A DNA stretch of 64,000 nucleotides from Polyangiaceae bacterium (GTDB lineage Bacteria > Myxococcota_A > Polyangia > Polyangiales > Polyangiaceae): the NCBI GenBank assembly GCA_020633235.1, contig JACKEA010000006.1:124001-188000 (forward strand), written 5' to 3'. The position numbers and the translations under genes were made by a program. A model generated the notes under the pieces. The model was not told the origin of the DNA and did no database searches. It worked only from the letters and a program-made list of their open reading frames with translations. This document shows, one piece after another, positions 53,642 through 63,100 of the stretch (its first letter is position 1; each line of letters opens with the position of its first letter).

Positions 53642-54559
53642 ATGACTCGAACCGAGGTTCTTCTGGGATTGGCCATCGGACTCTTGTCGGCCTGTGGGGG
53701 CGCGCCCCCTGCGCCGAAGACGAGTGAAGCCCCGGCTGCCGTGGCAAGCGCGCCGGGCGAGACGGACGGTACTGCGGAAAACGGGGTGGAGGCCGTGGCC
53801 GAGGGCTCCGGCACGGTGATCAAGTTCCAGGTGCCTCCGGTGGGCGCCGTTCGAACGGATAGCCAGAGCTTCGACTTGGCCATGGACATGACCGTGAAGG
53901 GAAAGGGCAAGCCTCAGACCCAACACACGGTCGAGCAACGCAAGAGCGTGGTGCGGTCCACGGTGCTGGCGATCCAGGGCAAGGCCATCACCAAGAAGAA
54001 GGTGACCTACGAGAAGGACGAACGCGTGCAGATCGTGGGTGCTCGCACGCAATCGATGCCGAGCCCGCTGACGGGCAAGACCTACGTGCTGTCCCTGAAG
54101 GGCGGGAAGCTGCACATCGAGCGCGAGGACGGCGAGGCCGTGAGCGAGATGGAGGACAAGGCCATCCGCGTGCGGAATCAGAGCTTCGGAAAGCCCTCGC
54201 GCTTCGCCGCTTTCGTTCCGGAAAAACCCCTGGAGAGTGGGCAGACCTTCGAGCCGAATGCCGAGGCCCTGAGTGAGATGTTCGGGGGTGGCGACAAGCG
54301 CTTTGGCAGCGTGAAGTTCCGCTTCGAGGGGCGAGAAGGCGACCTGGCGCGCTTCTCGTTCACCCTGGTGATCACCGAGAAGTCCGGCGTCACCATGAAG
54401 TCGAAGGGGCACGTGCTCTTGCGGGTGGACACCGGCTGGCCCACGGAGATGGCGCTGGATGCCGACGTGAGCCTGAGCACACCCGGAAAGGCTCCGGGGG
54501 AATCCGTGTCGGGCACTGGCACCGCGCACATGGAAGTATCCGCGAGCTACGAAGGCTGA
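53642..54559 (+). CDS. Putative lipoprotein, function unknown
   Basis: 305 residues with signal and lipobox MTRTEVLLGLAIGLLSAC. After a Pro/Ala linker comes a beta-rich, charged domain (YEKDERVQIVGARTQSMPSP, FRFEGREGDLARFSFTLVIT, GHVLLRVDTGWPTEMALDAD). It resembles barrel or lipocalin-like myxobacterial lipoproteins in strand pattern, but no family is assigned. Its start lies 51 bp from the GTG start of the divergent PhnD-like gene. Its stop falls at the start of palindromic repeat copy 11. Confidence 0.78.
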   Translation: MTRTEVLLGLAIGLLSACGGAPPAPKTSEAPAAVASAPGETDGTAENGVEAVAEGSGTVIKFQVPPVGAVRTDSQSFDLAMDMTVKGKGKPQTQHTVEQRKSVVRSTVLAIQGKAITKKKVTYEKDERVQIVGARTQSMPSPLTGKTYVLSLKGGKLHIEREDGEAVSEMEDKAIRVRNQSFGKPSRFAAFVPEKPLESGQTFEPNAEALSEMFGGGDKRFGSVKFRFEGREGDLARFSFTLVITEKSGVTMKSKGHVLLRVDTGWPTEMALDADVSLSTPGKAPGESVSGTGTAHMEVSASYEG

Positions 54560-54600
54560 TGTTTGTCGGGGCGGCGCGATACCCGTCGCGCCGCGGTCCG
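54560..54600 (+). repeat. Intergenic palindromic repeat, copy 11, with 9-bp hairpin
   Basis: GCGGCGCGA (54571-54579) and TCGCGCCGC (54586-54594) form a perfect 9-bp stem with loop TACCCG. The left flank TGTTTGTCGGG resembles the core TGTYGGT. It lies between a lipoprotein stop and the DUF427 gene. Confidence 0.7.
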
Positions 54601-54642
54601 CGTCGGGGTTTACGCGCGCGGCGTCCGCGCTATGAACGATCC

Positions 54643-55044
54643 ATGAGCCAGCGTCCCGAAAGCATTCCGCCCGGTACTCGCGGTCCCGGCTATCAGCGAG
54701 CTCCCGACCACCGCGTGGCGTTCCTGCCGTCCGCCAAGAAGGTCGTGGTGAAAGCAGGGGATCAGATCATCGCCGAGAGCACGGACGTCGTGATCCTCGA
54801 AGAAGCGAACTATCCGCCGCGCTACTACTTGGCGCGGAAAGACGTGAATGCGGAGCGCATCCAGCGCGTGGAGGGCAAGACCACGTTTTGCCCGTTCAAG
54901 GGCCTGGCCAGCTACTTTTCCGTGGTCGGTCCCGACGGCTCCATCGCGGATGCCGCTTGGAGCTACGAGCAGCCGTATCGCGAAGCGGAGATCCTCAGGG
55001 ATCGCATCGCTTTCGATCGCGACAAGGTCAGCGAGGTCGTCTGA
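54643..55044 (+). CDS. DUF427 family protein
   Basis: 133 residues from ATG 54643, the usual size for DUF427. Conserved stretches include VVVKAGDQIIAESTDVVILE, YPPRYYLARKDVN and GKTTFCPFKGLASYFSVV, with ...ADAAWSYEQPYREAEILRDR. DUF427 proteins are small cytoplasmic proteins of unknown biochemical role, common in actinobacteria and proteobacteria. It is followed 126 bp later by the FabH-like gene. Confidence 0.93.
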   Translation: MSQRPESIPPGTRGPGYQRAPDHRVAFLPSAKKVVVKAGDQIIAESTDVVILEEANYPPRYYLARKDVNAERIQRVEGKTTFCPFKGLASYFSVVGPDGSIADAAWSYEQPYREAEILRDRIAFDRDKVSEVV

Positions 55045-55170
55045 CAAGCTCTTGGCGCGCGTGCCACTGCATTGTGCCTGGTTGAACCAATACCGTGCGT
55101 GACGACGTAGTCTCCCTCGACTAAGGCATCCGACTTCGGTGGCGCATCGTCGCCACGAGGGAAGGTTGTC

Positions 55171-56229
55171 ATGAGCAGCGGACTCACGATCGTGGGCTCC
55201 GGGCATCATCTGCCCGGTCGTCCGATCACCAATCACGATCTCGCGCGGGTGATGGACACCAATGACGAGTGGATCCGCCAGCGCACGGGCATCGCGCAGC
55301 GACACTTCTGCCCCGAAGGGCAAGGGGTCTCGGATCTGGCGCTACCGGCGGCCCAAAAGGCCCTCGAGGGCGCCGGGCGCTCTGCGGAAGACATCGACTA
55401 CATCTTGTTCAACACCATGACCCCGGATCACATGTTCCCGGGATCCGCTCCGCTGCTCGCGGAGCAGCTCGGTTGTCGTGGGGTGCCCGCCCTCGACCTG
55501 CGCGTGCAGTGCGCCGCCATGGTGTACAGCTTCCAGCTGGCCGACTCCCTGGTGAAGAGCGGCGCTGCCCGTAGCGTCTTGATCGTGGGCGCGGAAGCCC
55601 ACGCCGGCTTCATGCCCTGGCGCGATTGGGAGGTGGTGGAGGGCAAGAGCCAGCGCGCGGTGCCGCAGGAAGACTGGGAGCGGGCCACGCGCCACCGTTC
55701 CCTCGCCATCATCTTCGGTGACGGCGCCGGGGCGCTGCTACTGGAAGCCGGCAGCTCGCCGCGGTCGGGCATCTTGGCCGTGGACGTGCACAGCGACGGC
55801 CGTCACACCGACAAGCTGTTGATCCCCGCGGGCTTCCGCACGCGCCCGTTCATCTCCGAGACCACCGTCGCGGAAGACTCCTGGATCCCCCGCATGGAAG
55901 GCCGCGAGGTGTTCCGCCGGGCCGTCACGCTGCTACCCAAGTCCGTACGCGCGGCGTGCGCCAAGGCCAAGGTGAAGCTCGACGACATCGACTGGTTCAT
56001 CGCTCATCAGGCGAATCAGCGCATCAACGATGCCGTGCGCGAGCGTCTCGGCGTTCCAGAAGAGAAGGTGCCGAGCAACATCGAGCGCCTGGGTAACACC
56101 AGCGCTGCCACCATTCCCATCTTGGTGGACGAGATGCGCCGCGACGGCCGGCTGCGGCCAGGTCAGCTGGTGTGCTTCCTCGCTCTCGGCGCCGGGCTCC
56201 ATTGGGGCAGCGTCATCTGGAGAGTCTAA
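55171..56229 (+). CDS. FabH-like beta-ketoacyl-ACP synthase III
   Basis: 352 residues, standard for KAS III. The catalytic triad appears intact: Cys114 in LRVQCAAMVYSFQLA, His280 in FIAHQANQRI, Asn310 in LGNTSAATIP. The enzyme condenses a short acyl-CoA with malonyl-ACP. The start (SGLTIVGSGHHLPGRPITNH) is family-like. Myxobacteria carry several FabH paralogues, including ones for branched fatty acids or secondary metabolites; no fatty-acid genes are beside it, so it is called FabH-like only. It overlaps the convergent corA by 4 bases. Confidence 0.95.
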   Translation: MSSGLTIVGSGHHLPGRPITNHDLARVMDTNDEWIRQRTGIAQRHFCPEGQGVSDLALPAAQKALEGAGRSAEDIDYILFNTMTPDHMFPGSAPLLAEQLGCRGVPALDLRVQCAAMVYSFQLADSLVKSGAARSVLIVGAEAHAGFMPWRDWEVVEGKSQRAVPQEDWERATRHRSLAIIFGDGAGALLLEAGSSPRSGILAVDVHSDGRHTDKLLIPAGFRTRPFISETTVAEDSWIPRMEGREVFRRAVTLLPKSVRAACAKAKVKLDDIDWFIAHQANQRINDAVRERLGVPEEKVPSNIERLGNTSAATIPILVDEMRRDGRLRPGQLVCFLALGAGLHWGSVIWRV

Positions 56230-57428
56230 GCGTCGTCGCTTCCGCCGTCGCCCAGCCAGCCCTTCTTGCGGAAGTACAGCAGCATGCCGCCGGCGATCAC
56301 CACCATGGAGACGATGGCCGTCGGGTAGCCCCAACGCTGATGGAGCTCCGGCATGTGGTCGAAGTTCATCCCGTAGATTCCAGCGACGAGGGTGAGCGGG
56401 ATGAAGATGCTGGCCATGATGGTGAGCACCTTCATGACGTCGTTGGTGCGATTGGCGACCACGGACATGTAGGTGTTGGTCAGCTCGCTGGCGATCTCGC
56501 GGTAGGAATCGGTGACCTCGGCCACCTGCACGCAGTGGTCGTAGGTGTCGCGCAGGTACGGTTTGGTGGCATCCGTGATGCGCGGGGCTTGGTCCCGGAG
56601 CAACATGTTGAGCGCTTCCCGCAGCGGCCAAACGCTGCGGCGCAGCGCGATCAGCGTGCGCTTGGTCTTCTGCACCTGCACCAAGACGTCCGGTCGCGGC
56701 CGCGCCATCACCTGCTCTTCCAGATCTTCCAAGCGGTCGGCGAAGGCTTCCAGTAGCGGGAAGTATCCGTCTACGACGGTGTCGATGATGGCGTACGCCA
56801 GATAGTCCGCGCCGAGCTCGCCGATGGGCCCGACGCGTTCTCGAAATCGCACCCGCACCGGCTCCAGCGGATCGCCATAGTGCTCCTGAAAGGTGAGCAC
56901 GAAGTCGTCGCCGATCAGCACGCTGAGCTGCTCGACGTCCATCCCGCCGGCATCGTTCAGCTGCAGCATGCGCACGAAGGCGAGCTCGTGATTGGGGTAG
57001 CTGTCCACCTTGGGGCGCTGCGGAGTGTGCACGACATCCGCCAAGGCCAGGCGATGGATGGAGAAGCAGCCCGCGATCTCCTTCAACACGCCTTCGTCCC
57101 CCAGACCTTGCACGTCGATCCACGTGAGCCTGGAAGCTTCCACGATCTTCGGCAGCTCCGCCGGATGCTCGACGGCGTGCTCCACGATGCCCTTCGCCGT
57201 CTGCGCCAAGACGTGGATCTTGGGCTTGGGCAGGTCCGTATCGATGACCAGGGCACCCGGTGGGGCGCCCACCGGCGCAGAGCGGCGGCTGAACAGATCG
57301 CTCACGCCGCGGATCACCGCGCCGGGCGCCGCGGTGAGCACCGTCACGCCTTTGCCCACGGTTTCCACGGACTTCTCGACCGTCTTGCCGACGACCTCCA
57401 CCGTCTTCTCGACCGTGCCCTTGCTCAT
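56226..57428 (-). CDS. corA: Magnesium/cobalt transporter CorA
   Basis: 400 residues. The C-terminal signature YGMNF (IFIPLTLVAGIYGMNFDHMP) and two terminal membrane helices (VLTIMASIFIPLTLVAGIYG and PTAIVSMVVIAGGMLLYF) are those of CorA, which forms a pentameric Mg/Co channel. The cytoplasmic domain has WIDVQGLGDEGVLKEIA, DVVHTPQRPKVDSY and ALRRSVWPLREALNML. The first 60 or so residues (TVEKTVEVVGKTVEKSVETV) are an unusual amphipathic extension ahead of the normal domain. It is convergent with the FabH-like gene and divergent from the beta-helix lipoprotein. Confidence 0.95.
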   Translation of the reverse strand: MSKGTVEKTVEVVGKTVEKSVETVGKGVTVLTAAPGAVIRGVSDLFSRRSAPVGAPPGALVIDTDLPKPKIHVLAQTAKGIVEHAVEHPAELPKIVEASRLTWIDVQGLGDEGVLKEIAGCFSIHRLALADVVHTPQRPKVDSYPNHELAFVRMLQLNDAGGMDVEQLSVLIGDDFVLTFQEHYGDPLEPVRVRFRERVGPIGELGADYLAYAIIDTVVDGYFPLLEAFADRLEDLEEQVMARPRPDVLVQVQKTKRTLIALRRSVWPLREALNMLLRDQAPRITDATKPYLRDTYDHCVQVAEVTDSYREIASELTNTYMSVVANRTNDVMKVLTIMASIFIPLTLVAGIYGMNFDHMPELHQRWGYPTAIVSMVVIAGGMLLYFRKKGWLGDGGSDDA

Positions 57429-57586
57429 CCGCCGAGGAGTCTACAGCGTTGTCACGAGAATCGGGCGGTGCTCGATTCGTGATCTGGCTTCGATCCAGGC
57501 CGTTCGAGCCACGCAGGCCCTCCCTGAGCGGTCAGCGGGGCGCGTGTGGATTGACGCAGCGGCCGCCGGCGCGCCACCGTTTGCGG

Positions 57587-59134
57587 ATGCGTCGATGGCA
57601 CGCGATTGGGCTCGCCGCTCTCTTCGGTAGTGTTTGGATTCCGGCCTGCGGTGAATCGTCGGACGCCGACAAGGCCAAGGATGGCGGCACTGCCGGCGGC
57701 GGCGGCTCCCTCGGAGATGGCGCTGCGCCGGCTGACGCGGCGCAGAGTGACGGTAGCTCCGTCGTTCCGGTGCCCGGCAGTGGCGAGTGCGCCTGGACGC
57801 CGGGAGAGCGGCCGACGGCGGCGCTGCCCCCCGCCCATGACAACGAGTACGTCGTCGACCTGACACAGTGGAACATCTCCAACAGCGGGAAGGATCCCGT
57901 GGAGACCCGCACGCGGCTCAACGACGCCATCAAGTGGGCGACGGACAACGGCTACGACAAAGTCGTCATTCCCCCCGGTACCTATCTCGTGGGTGAGGCC
58001 ACGAACGACGCCTACATGGCCGGCATCGACCTCCAGGGAGACATGACGCTGGAGCTGTCACAGGGGACAGTGCTTCAGATGGCCGCCAACGATCGCTGGA
58101 ACTACTGCGTGATCAACGTCGATAGCCACAGTAACGTCACCATCCGCGGGGGTGAGATCGTCGGTGACCGCGGCAGCCACGACTACGGCAATCCGCCCCA
58201 AGCCCACGACGAAGGTCACGGGATCTGCGTGTGGACCAGCGCGGATCGTGTCTTGATCGAGAACACGGAGATCCACGACATGACCGGCGACGGCGTGCTG
58301 ATCGTGGGCGCCAAGGAAAAGGACGGCGTGCCCGAGAAGCCGACGACCAACGTCACGATTCGCAACAGCGACATTCACCACAACCGCCGGCAGGGGGTGT
58401 CCATCGTGGGGGGTAAGAACGTCGTCATCGAGAACAACCGGATCCACCACATGGAGGGCACGTCGCCGCAGTTCGGGATCGACATCGAAGGTGCCGGGCG
58501 AGTCGACCAGGACATACTGATCTACCAGAACGCCTTTCATCACAACGCTGGTGGCGACTTCGTGACGTCGTCCGGTCACAACGTCTGGGTCGAGGAGAAC
58601 ACCATGACCCAGTGCATGGTCGATGCCCAGGGCAACTACGATCCGTCTCTGCCTTGCCTCCTGGACAAGCAGGTAGACGGCCCGATCATCATCTGGAAAG
58701 AGACCGACAACGTCATCATCAACAACAAGATCCGAATGTCCAAGCCGAGCGTGAACGGCTTCTGGGGGATCCTGGGCTACGTCAGCTCCGCGGACAAGAC
58801 GCCCACGCGCGAGAACGAGGTGGGCAACTACATCGCGGGCAACACGTTGTACGACGCCGGCATCCACATGGCGCACAACATGCGCTACTTCGTGTCCAAC
58901 AACACCTTGAACAACGGCTTGATCCTGGGCTTCGACTTGGCGTGCACGCGCTTGGAGAACAATCGGATCAATCGAACCAAGAGTGAGAACTACAAGCTGA
59001 GGAACGTTGCTGGTGTCGCGAGCGGCAACATTCTGAACAAGAGTGAGGGGGCGAAACCGGAAGAAGACGTGGAGCTCTACTTCCCGATGGCCGACGACGC
59101 TCCCTTCCGCAACTCGTCTCCGGTGTTCTGGTGA
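57587..59134 (+). CDS. Parallel beta-helix lipoprotein
   Basis: 515 residues from ATG 57587. The lipoprotein signal is MRRWHAIGLAALFGSVWIPAC, followed by a Gly/Ala/Asp linker. Residues about 95-490 form a right-handed parallel beta-helix with pectate-lyase-like coils: LNDAIKWATDNGYDKVVIPP, NVTIRGGEIVGD, NVTIRNSDIHHNRRQGVSIV, NVVIENNRIHHMEG, NVIINNKIRMSKPS. This fold usually binds or cuts polysaccharides, but a clear catalytic set is not seen. Its TGA overlaps the GTG of the FGE-like gene (GTGA), so the two are likely coupled. It may be a substrate- or receptor-binding partner. Confidence 0.88.
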   Translation: MRRWHAIGLAALFGSVWIPACGESSDADKAKDGGTAGGGGSLGDGAAPADAAQSDGSSVVPVPGSGECAWTPGERPTAALPPAHDNEYVVDLTQWNISNSGKDPVETRTRLNDAIKWATDNGYDKVVIPPGTYLVGEATNDAYMAGIDLQGDMTLELSQGTVLQMAANDRWNYCVINVDSHSNVTIRGGEIVGDRGSHDYGNPPQAHDEGHGICVWTSADRVLIENTEIHDMTGDGVLIVGAKEKDGVPEKPTTNVTIRNSDIHHNRRQGVSIVGGKNVVIENNRIHHMEGTSPQFGIDIEGAGRVDQDILIYQNAFHHNAGGDFVTSSGHNVWVEENTMTQCMVDAQGNYDPSLPCLLDKQVDGPIIIWKETDNVIINNKIRMSKPSVNGFWGILGYVSSADKTPTRENEVGNYIAGNTLYDAGIHMAHNMRYFVSNNTLNNGLILGFDLACTRLENNRINRTKSENYKLRNVAGVASGNILNKSEGAKPEEDVELYFPMADDAPFRNSSPVFW

Positions 59135-59961
59135 AGACGATGCACAAGGTCGCCATCGGCGCCGCCGGCTTCTTGGCGCTCCTCGCCCTGGCAGCGACGG
59201 CGTTGAATCCGCCTGCGGACATCCAGAAGGAAGCTCCGCTGCGCAAGGTCGACCACCGACCCGGTGAGGGGACGTGTCCCGGGACCTTGGGGCCGGACAT
59301 GCTTCGGCTGCCCGAAGGCTTTTGTATCGACAAGACCGAGGTCACCCGTGGGCAGTACGAGGCCTGGCTCGACGGCAAGCCTTCCACCAGCGGCCAGCCC
59401 AGCGCGTGCGCCGACAACGACGACTACACACCGACGTGTAGCTGGAGCCCCGGCTCCAACAAGACGGAGCAACCGGTGGTCTGCGTCGATTGGTGCGACG
59501 CCCAAGCCTTCTGCCAAGCCGCCGGCAAGCGACTGTGCGGCAAGCTGGGAGGCGGCGGCGCTTCTCCCTTCGAGAGCTACGACGATCCGAAGGTCAGCGA
59601 GTGGCAGGCGGCGTGCACTTCCGGCGGCAAGTACGAGTACACCTACGGCAACACCTTCGATACGGACATCTGCCGGGATGCCGACGCCGACGACTACACC
59701 ACCTGGGGTCTTGCGGACGTCGGCAGCTTTACCCAGTGCCACTCGCCGGATGCCGCGTACGCCAAGGTCTTCGACCTGAGCGGGCACGTTGCCGAGTGGG
59801 AAAACAGCTGCGTGGACGACAGCCCCGAGGCGCCTTGCAGAATTCGGGGCGGCAGCTATCAGCACCACGCTCACGGCACGCGCTGCGCCATGGGCAAGGA
59901 GCTGAAGTGGCCGAGAACCCGCAAGATTGACTCGGTCGGCTTCCGCTGCTGCGCCGATTAG
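59131..59961 (+). CDS. FGE-sulfatase (SUMF1-like) domain protein
   Basis: 276 residues. GTG 59131 overlaps the preceding stop by 4 bases; ATG 59140 is a possible start. A signal or anchor helix (AIGAAGFLALLALAATAL) is followed by one FGE-sulfatase domain: MLRLPEGFCIDKTEVTRGQY, VVCVDWCDAQAFCQAAGKRL, SEWQAACTSGGKYEYTYG, FDLSGHVAEWENSC, RIRGGSYQHH, SVGFRCCAD. True FGEs use a Cys pair and copper to oxidise sulfatase Cys; here Cys are present but no sulfatase gene lies nearby. Exported FGE-like proteins in myxobacteria often act as structural folds. It is paired with the beta-helix lipoprotein. Confidence 0.92.
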   Translation: MKTMHKVAIGAAGFLALLALAATALNPPADIQKEAPLRKVDHRPGEGTCPGTLGPDMLRLPEGFCIDKTEVTRGQYEAWLDGKPSTSGQPSACADNDDYTPTCSWSPGSNKTEQPVVCVDWCDAQAFCQAAGKRLCGKLGGGGASPFESYDDPKVSEWQAACTSGGKYEYTYGNTFDTDICRDADADDYTTWGLADVGSFTQCHSPDAAYAKVFDLSGHVAEWENSCVDDSPEAPCRIRGGSYQHHAHGTRCAMGKELKWPRTRKIDSVGFRCCAD

Positions 59962-59968
59962 CTCCTGC

Positions 59969-60047
59969 TTGTCGGTGCGGCGCGACGCCTCGCGGACGTC
60001 GCCTGCGCGTCACCCATTTGGGTGACGTTTCCGCGGCGCACCAACAA
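59969..60047. repeat. Intergenic palindromic repeat, copy 12, paired arms
   Basis: The left arm TTGTCGGTGCGGCGCGA (59969-59985) and the right arm CCGCGGCGCACCAACAA (60031-60047) are imperfect inverted copies of the family core. A separate hairpin lies between them at 60008-60027. The unit occupies the gap between the FGE-like gene and the large lipoprotein. Confidence 0.65.
60008..60030 (+). terminator. Hairpin with short U-run, likely terminator of the beta-helix/FGE pair
   Basis: CGTCACCC (60008-60015) and GGGTGACG (60020-60027) form a perfect 8-bp stem with loop ATTT, followed by TTT. It lies 47 bases past the stop at 59961 and inside repeat copy 12. Confidence 0.65.
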
Positions 60048-60180
60048 AAGAAGACGACGAAGCTCGAATCGAACGGCGCTGGTCTCCGTCGGACGCTAGT
60101 CTACACACTTGCCTCGAGTGCGTTGACGGGGGCCGGCGCGACTCGGGGTTTCAATCGGCTTCTGGCTCCGAGGGGTATTG

Positions 60181-63100
60181 ATGGCGTTACTTTCGAGTCC
60201 TTTTGCGCGGGCCCGCGCACTGGGAGCGGTGTTTCTGGGCGGCGTGCTGTTGTTCGGATGCTCGAGTGAAGGGGACTCGGGCGGCGGCGGGACGCAGAAG
60301 AAGGCGGCGCGCGTGAGCTGCGCCGACGTGAAGCACGAAGTAGTGCCGGTGCCGTCGGTCGCCGGAGTGGGTCCGGACTACCTGGGCGACGCGGACACGG
60401 ACGACAACGGCATCTCGGATCGTGACGAATGGGGCTTGTTGGAGTTCGCGCCCGTGGACACGGACGAGGACGGCACGCCGGACTACCAGGACGTGGACGA
60501 CGACGGTGACGGCCTGGTGGACGTCAACGACGCCGAACGCACCGAGGCGCTGAGCGTGACGGACGAGCTGGGGCTCACGGAGAAGTTCGGCATGCTCTCG
60601 AATGCGTGGACGGAGCTGCCGACCGGCGCGGCGCCGCGAGCGGCGCGGCCTGGGGATCACCTGATCGTTTCCGGGACCGGTCTATCGTGCGATGCGCTGG
60701 TGGCGTTCGAAGGCGGTGCGGAGACCAAGAACGCCTGGCCCGTCTCCGCCAGCGACACGGAAGTGGAAGTGGTGGTGCCCGAAGGCGCCGGGGACGGCGT
60801 GGCCGTGATCCAGGACGGTGTGCGCAGCAACACGCTGACCGTGAGCGTGGTGGACGCGGGGGCGCCGCTGGTGTTCGAGCTATCGCCGGCTTCCGCGGCG
60901 GTGGGCAGCACCCTGGAGCTCACAGGGGTGGATCTCTCCGGCGTGACGTCCGTGTTCTTCGGCAGCACCGAGGTGGCGCCTACGGCCAAGAGCGCGAGCA
61001 GCGTACAGGTCGTGGTGCCGGCGGACGCCAGCGCGGATGTGGTGCGCGTGTCCGCGGGGGACGTCTCCAGCAACGCGGTGTTCCTGCGCACGACCACGCC
61101 GGCCACGGTGAAAGTGACGGCGCCCTCGGGGATCACGCCCACGCGGGTGGTGTACGGGCCGGAGCAGGAAGTGCCGCTCGGCGCCGATGGAACCGCCGCC
61201 ATCGAGATCGCCGCGCGCGGGCTTCGGACCATCGACGTGTTCGCGGGCGACCAGGGGGTGCTGCAAGCGCTGTCGGCGCCGGGCATGAGCGAGGTGACGG
61301 TGGATGCATCGTCCACGGCGGTGGCCCTCGCGGTGCAGGCGAGCGGCGCGGCGCATCGCATCTCGCCGGAGTCTTTGGAGAAGCTCTTGCAGATCGCCGC
61401 GCCGCTGTCCGCCACGCAGGCGCTGGCGGCCGCCGTGGAAGCGGATCCGGCGTCGCTTTGGACTGCGCCCTCGGCGGAGCTCTCTGCGCTGATCTACGAG
61501 GCGGCGAGCAGCGTGCAGACGGAGGTCGATGCCGCGGTGGCCGCGGGCACGCTGGCCACGCCCCAAGCCGCTCCATCGCCCGTCGCGGGGCCCATTCCCA
61601 TGGCGACCATCGACCCCAGTGGGCCACAAGCCGACATCTCCGTGACGCAGACGCAGGGCACGCCGAACATCAGCGTGGACAACGACACGCAGCTCAACGT
61701 CAGCGTGAAGGTGTGGGACACGGAGCGAAAGGTGGCGCTGCAAGACCACTCCGGCTGGGGCTACGGCAAGAGCGTCGTGGGCGGCCAGACGCCCATCACG
61801 TTTCTGTTCACCGCCAACCACGTGGACCTCGACCAACCGCGGGGGCGTGACAGCCGCGTGGAGATCGTGACCCCCGGCATACTCTCGCCGCAGCCCACGG
61901 ACCCGCTGGCGGTGAAGACACAACGCATGCTCCAGCTCCGCACGGTGATGGAGAAGGTGATCTGGCCCATTCTGACCACGGCCATCGAGGTCAAGGTGAA
62001 CCCCAAGATCTTGGTGGAGCTGTTCAAAGCTCACGCCCCGGGTGCCACCGCGGACTTCTTCGACAACATGAACAAGGGCGCCGTCACTGCCGCCGTGAAG
62101 GTGGTCGTGAACGCCTTCATTCGCGACGCGCAGAACGTCGGCCCTCTGGTGCGCGGCGCGGTGGGCTTCCTGGCGGCCAAGGCCGGACCCAAGGTCATCG
62201 AGTACGTGGCCAAGCGCTTCGCCAAGAACATGGTGCCGGTGCTGAACGCGCTGGATGCCGCGTTGTCCGCGGCCAGTACCGCGATTGCCGCCATCGACGC
62301 CCTGAAGGCGGCTGCGGATCTGGGCTCCACGCCGGGGCAGCTCGAGTGGAGCGTGCTGTTCGACCTGGGCATCAGCAAGCTGAGCCCGCTGACGATCAAG
62401 AAGCTGGACGTGGACGTCTCGAACGTGGAGCTCTGGGGTAACCAGTTCTATCCCAAGTTCGAGAACGGAAAGTACGTGATACCGACCGTCACCTTTACGG
62501 ACAAGGGTGCCACCGGCTTTGGCACCTACTTGAACGACCGCTCCGACGTGAAGTTCTTCATCAGCTCGGACGGAACCCGCATCGATCACATCCGCTTGCC
62601 AGCGTACTACGTGCGCACCGCCGTGGGCCCGATCGAGGTACGCGTCGACAAGGGCTCGGACAGCGCCGTGGCTCCGGACGACATCAAGGTGCTGACGGAC
62701 TTCGAGCTGACCAAGCTCGAGCCCGCTACGGGCGTGGCGGACGATCACTTGACGGTGACGGGCAAGGGTTTCGCGAACGACGTCCACTTCGAGTTTCGCG
62801 AGGCCAACGTACCCGAGGCACAGGCCCAGCTGGTGGACGCCACCCTGGTGAGCCATACGGACACCTCTGCGGAAATCATCGTGCCCCAGCTACCCGCCGG
62901 AAAGAAGCAGTGGCTGGTGCGGGCCTATCAGAACGGCGCGCTGGGCGTTCGCAGCAACGGCCTCTTGTTCGTGGTGAAGGGTGGCGCGTATCAGTTGGTG
63001 CCCATCGGTACGCCGACCTCTGGCGAATACGGAGAAGGCGTTGCCGTCAACGAGAAGGACGAGGTGCTGGGCATCGCCTGGGGTGGCGTGAACAGCGGCG

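Noticed and set aside
55171..56229. Start of a polyketide or fatty-acid cluster from the FabH-like gene
   Set aside because: Neighbours are DUF427 and corA; no ACP, ketoreductase or PKS modules are seen.
60880..62856. Long antisense frame over the TIG/HAF lipoprotein
   Set aside because: Translation is His/Arg/Gly-rich shadow sequence; the plus frame has signal peptide and domains.
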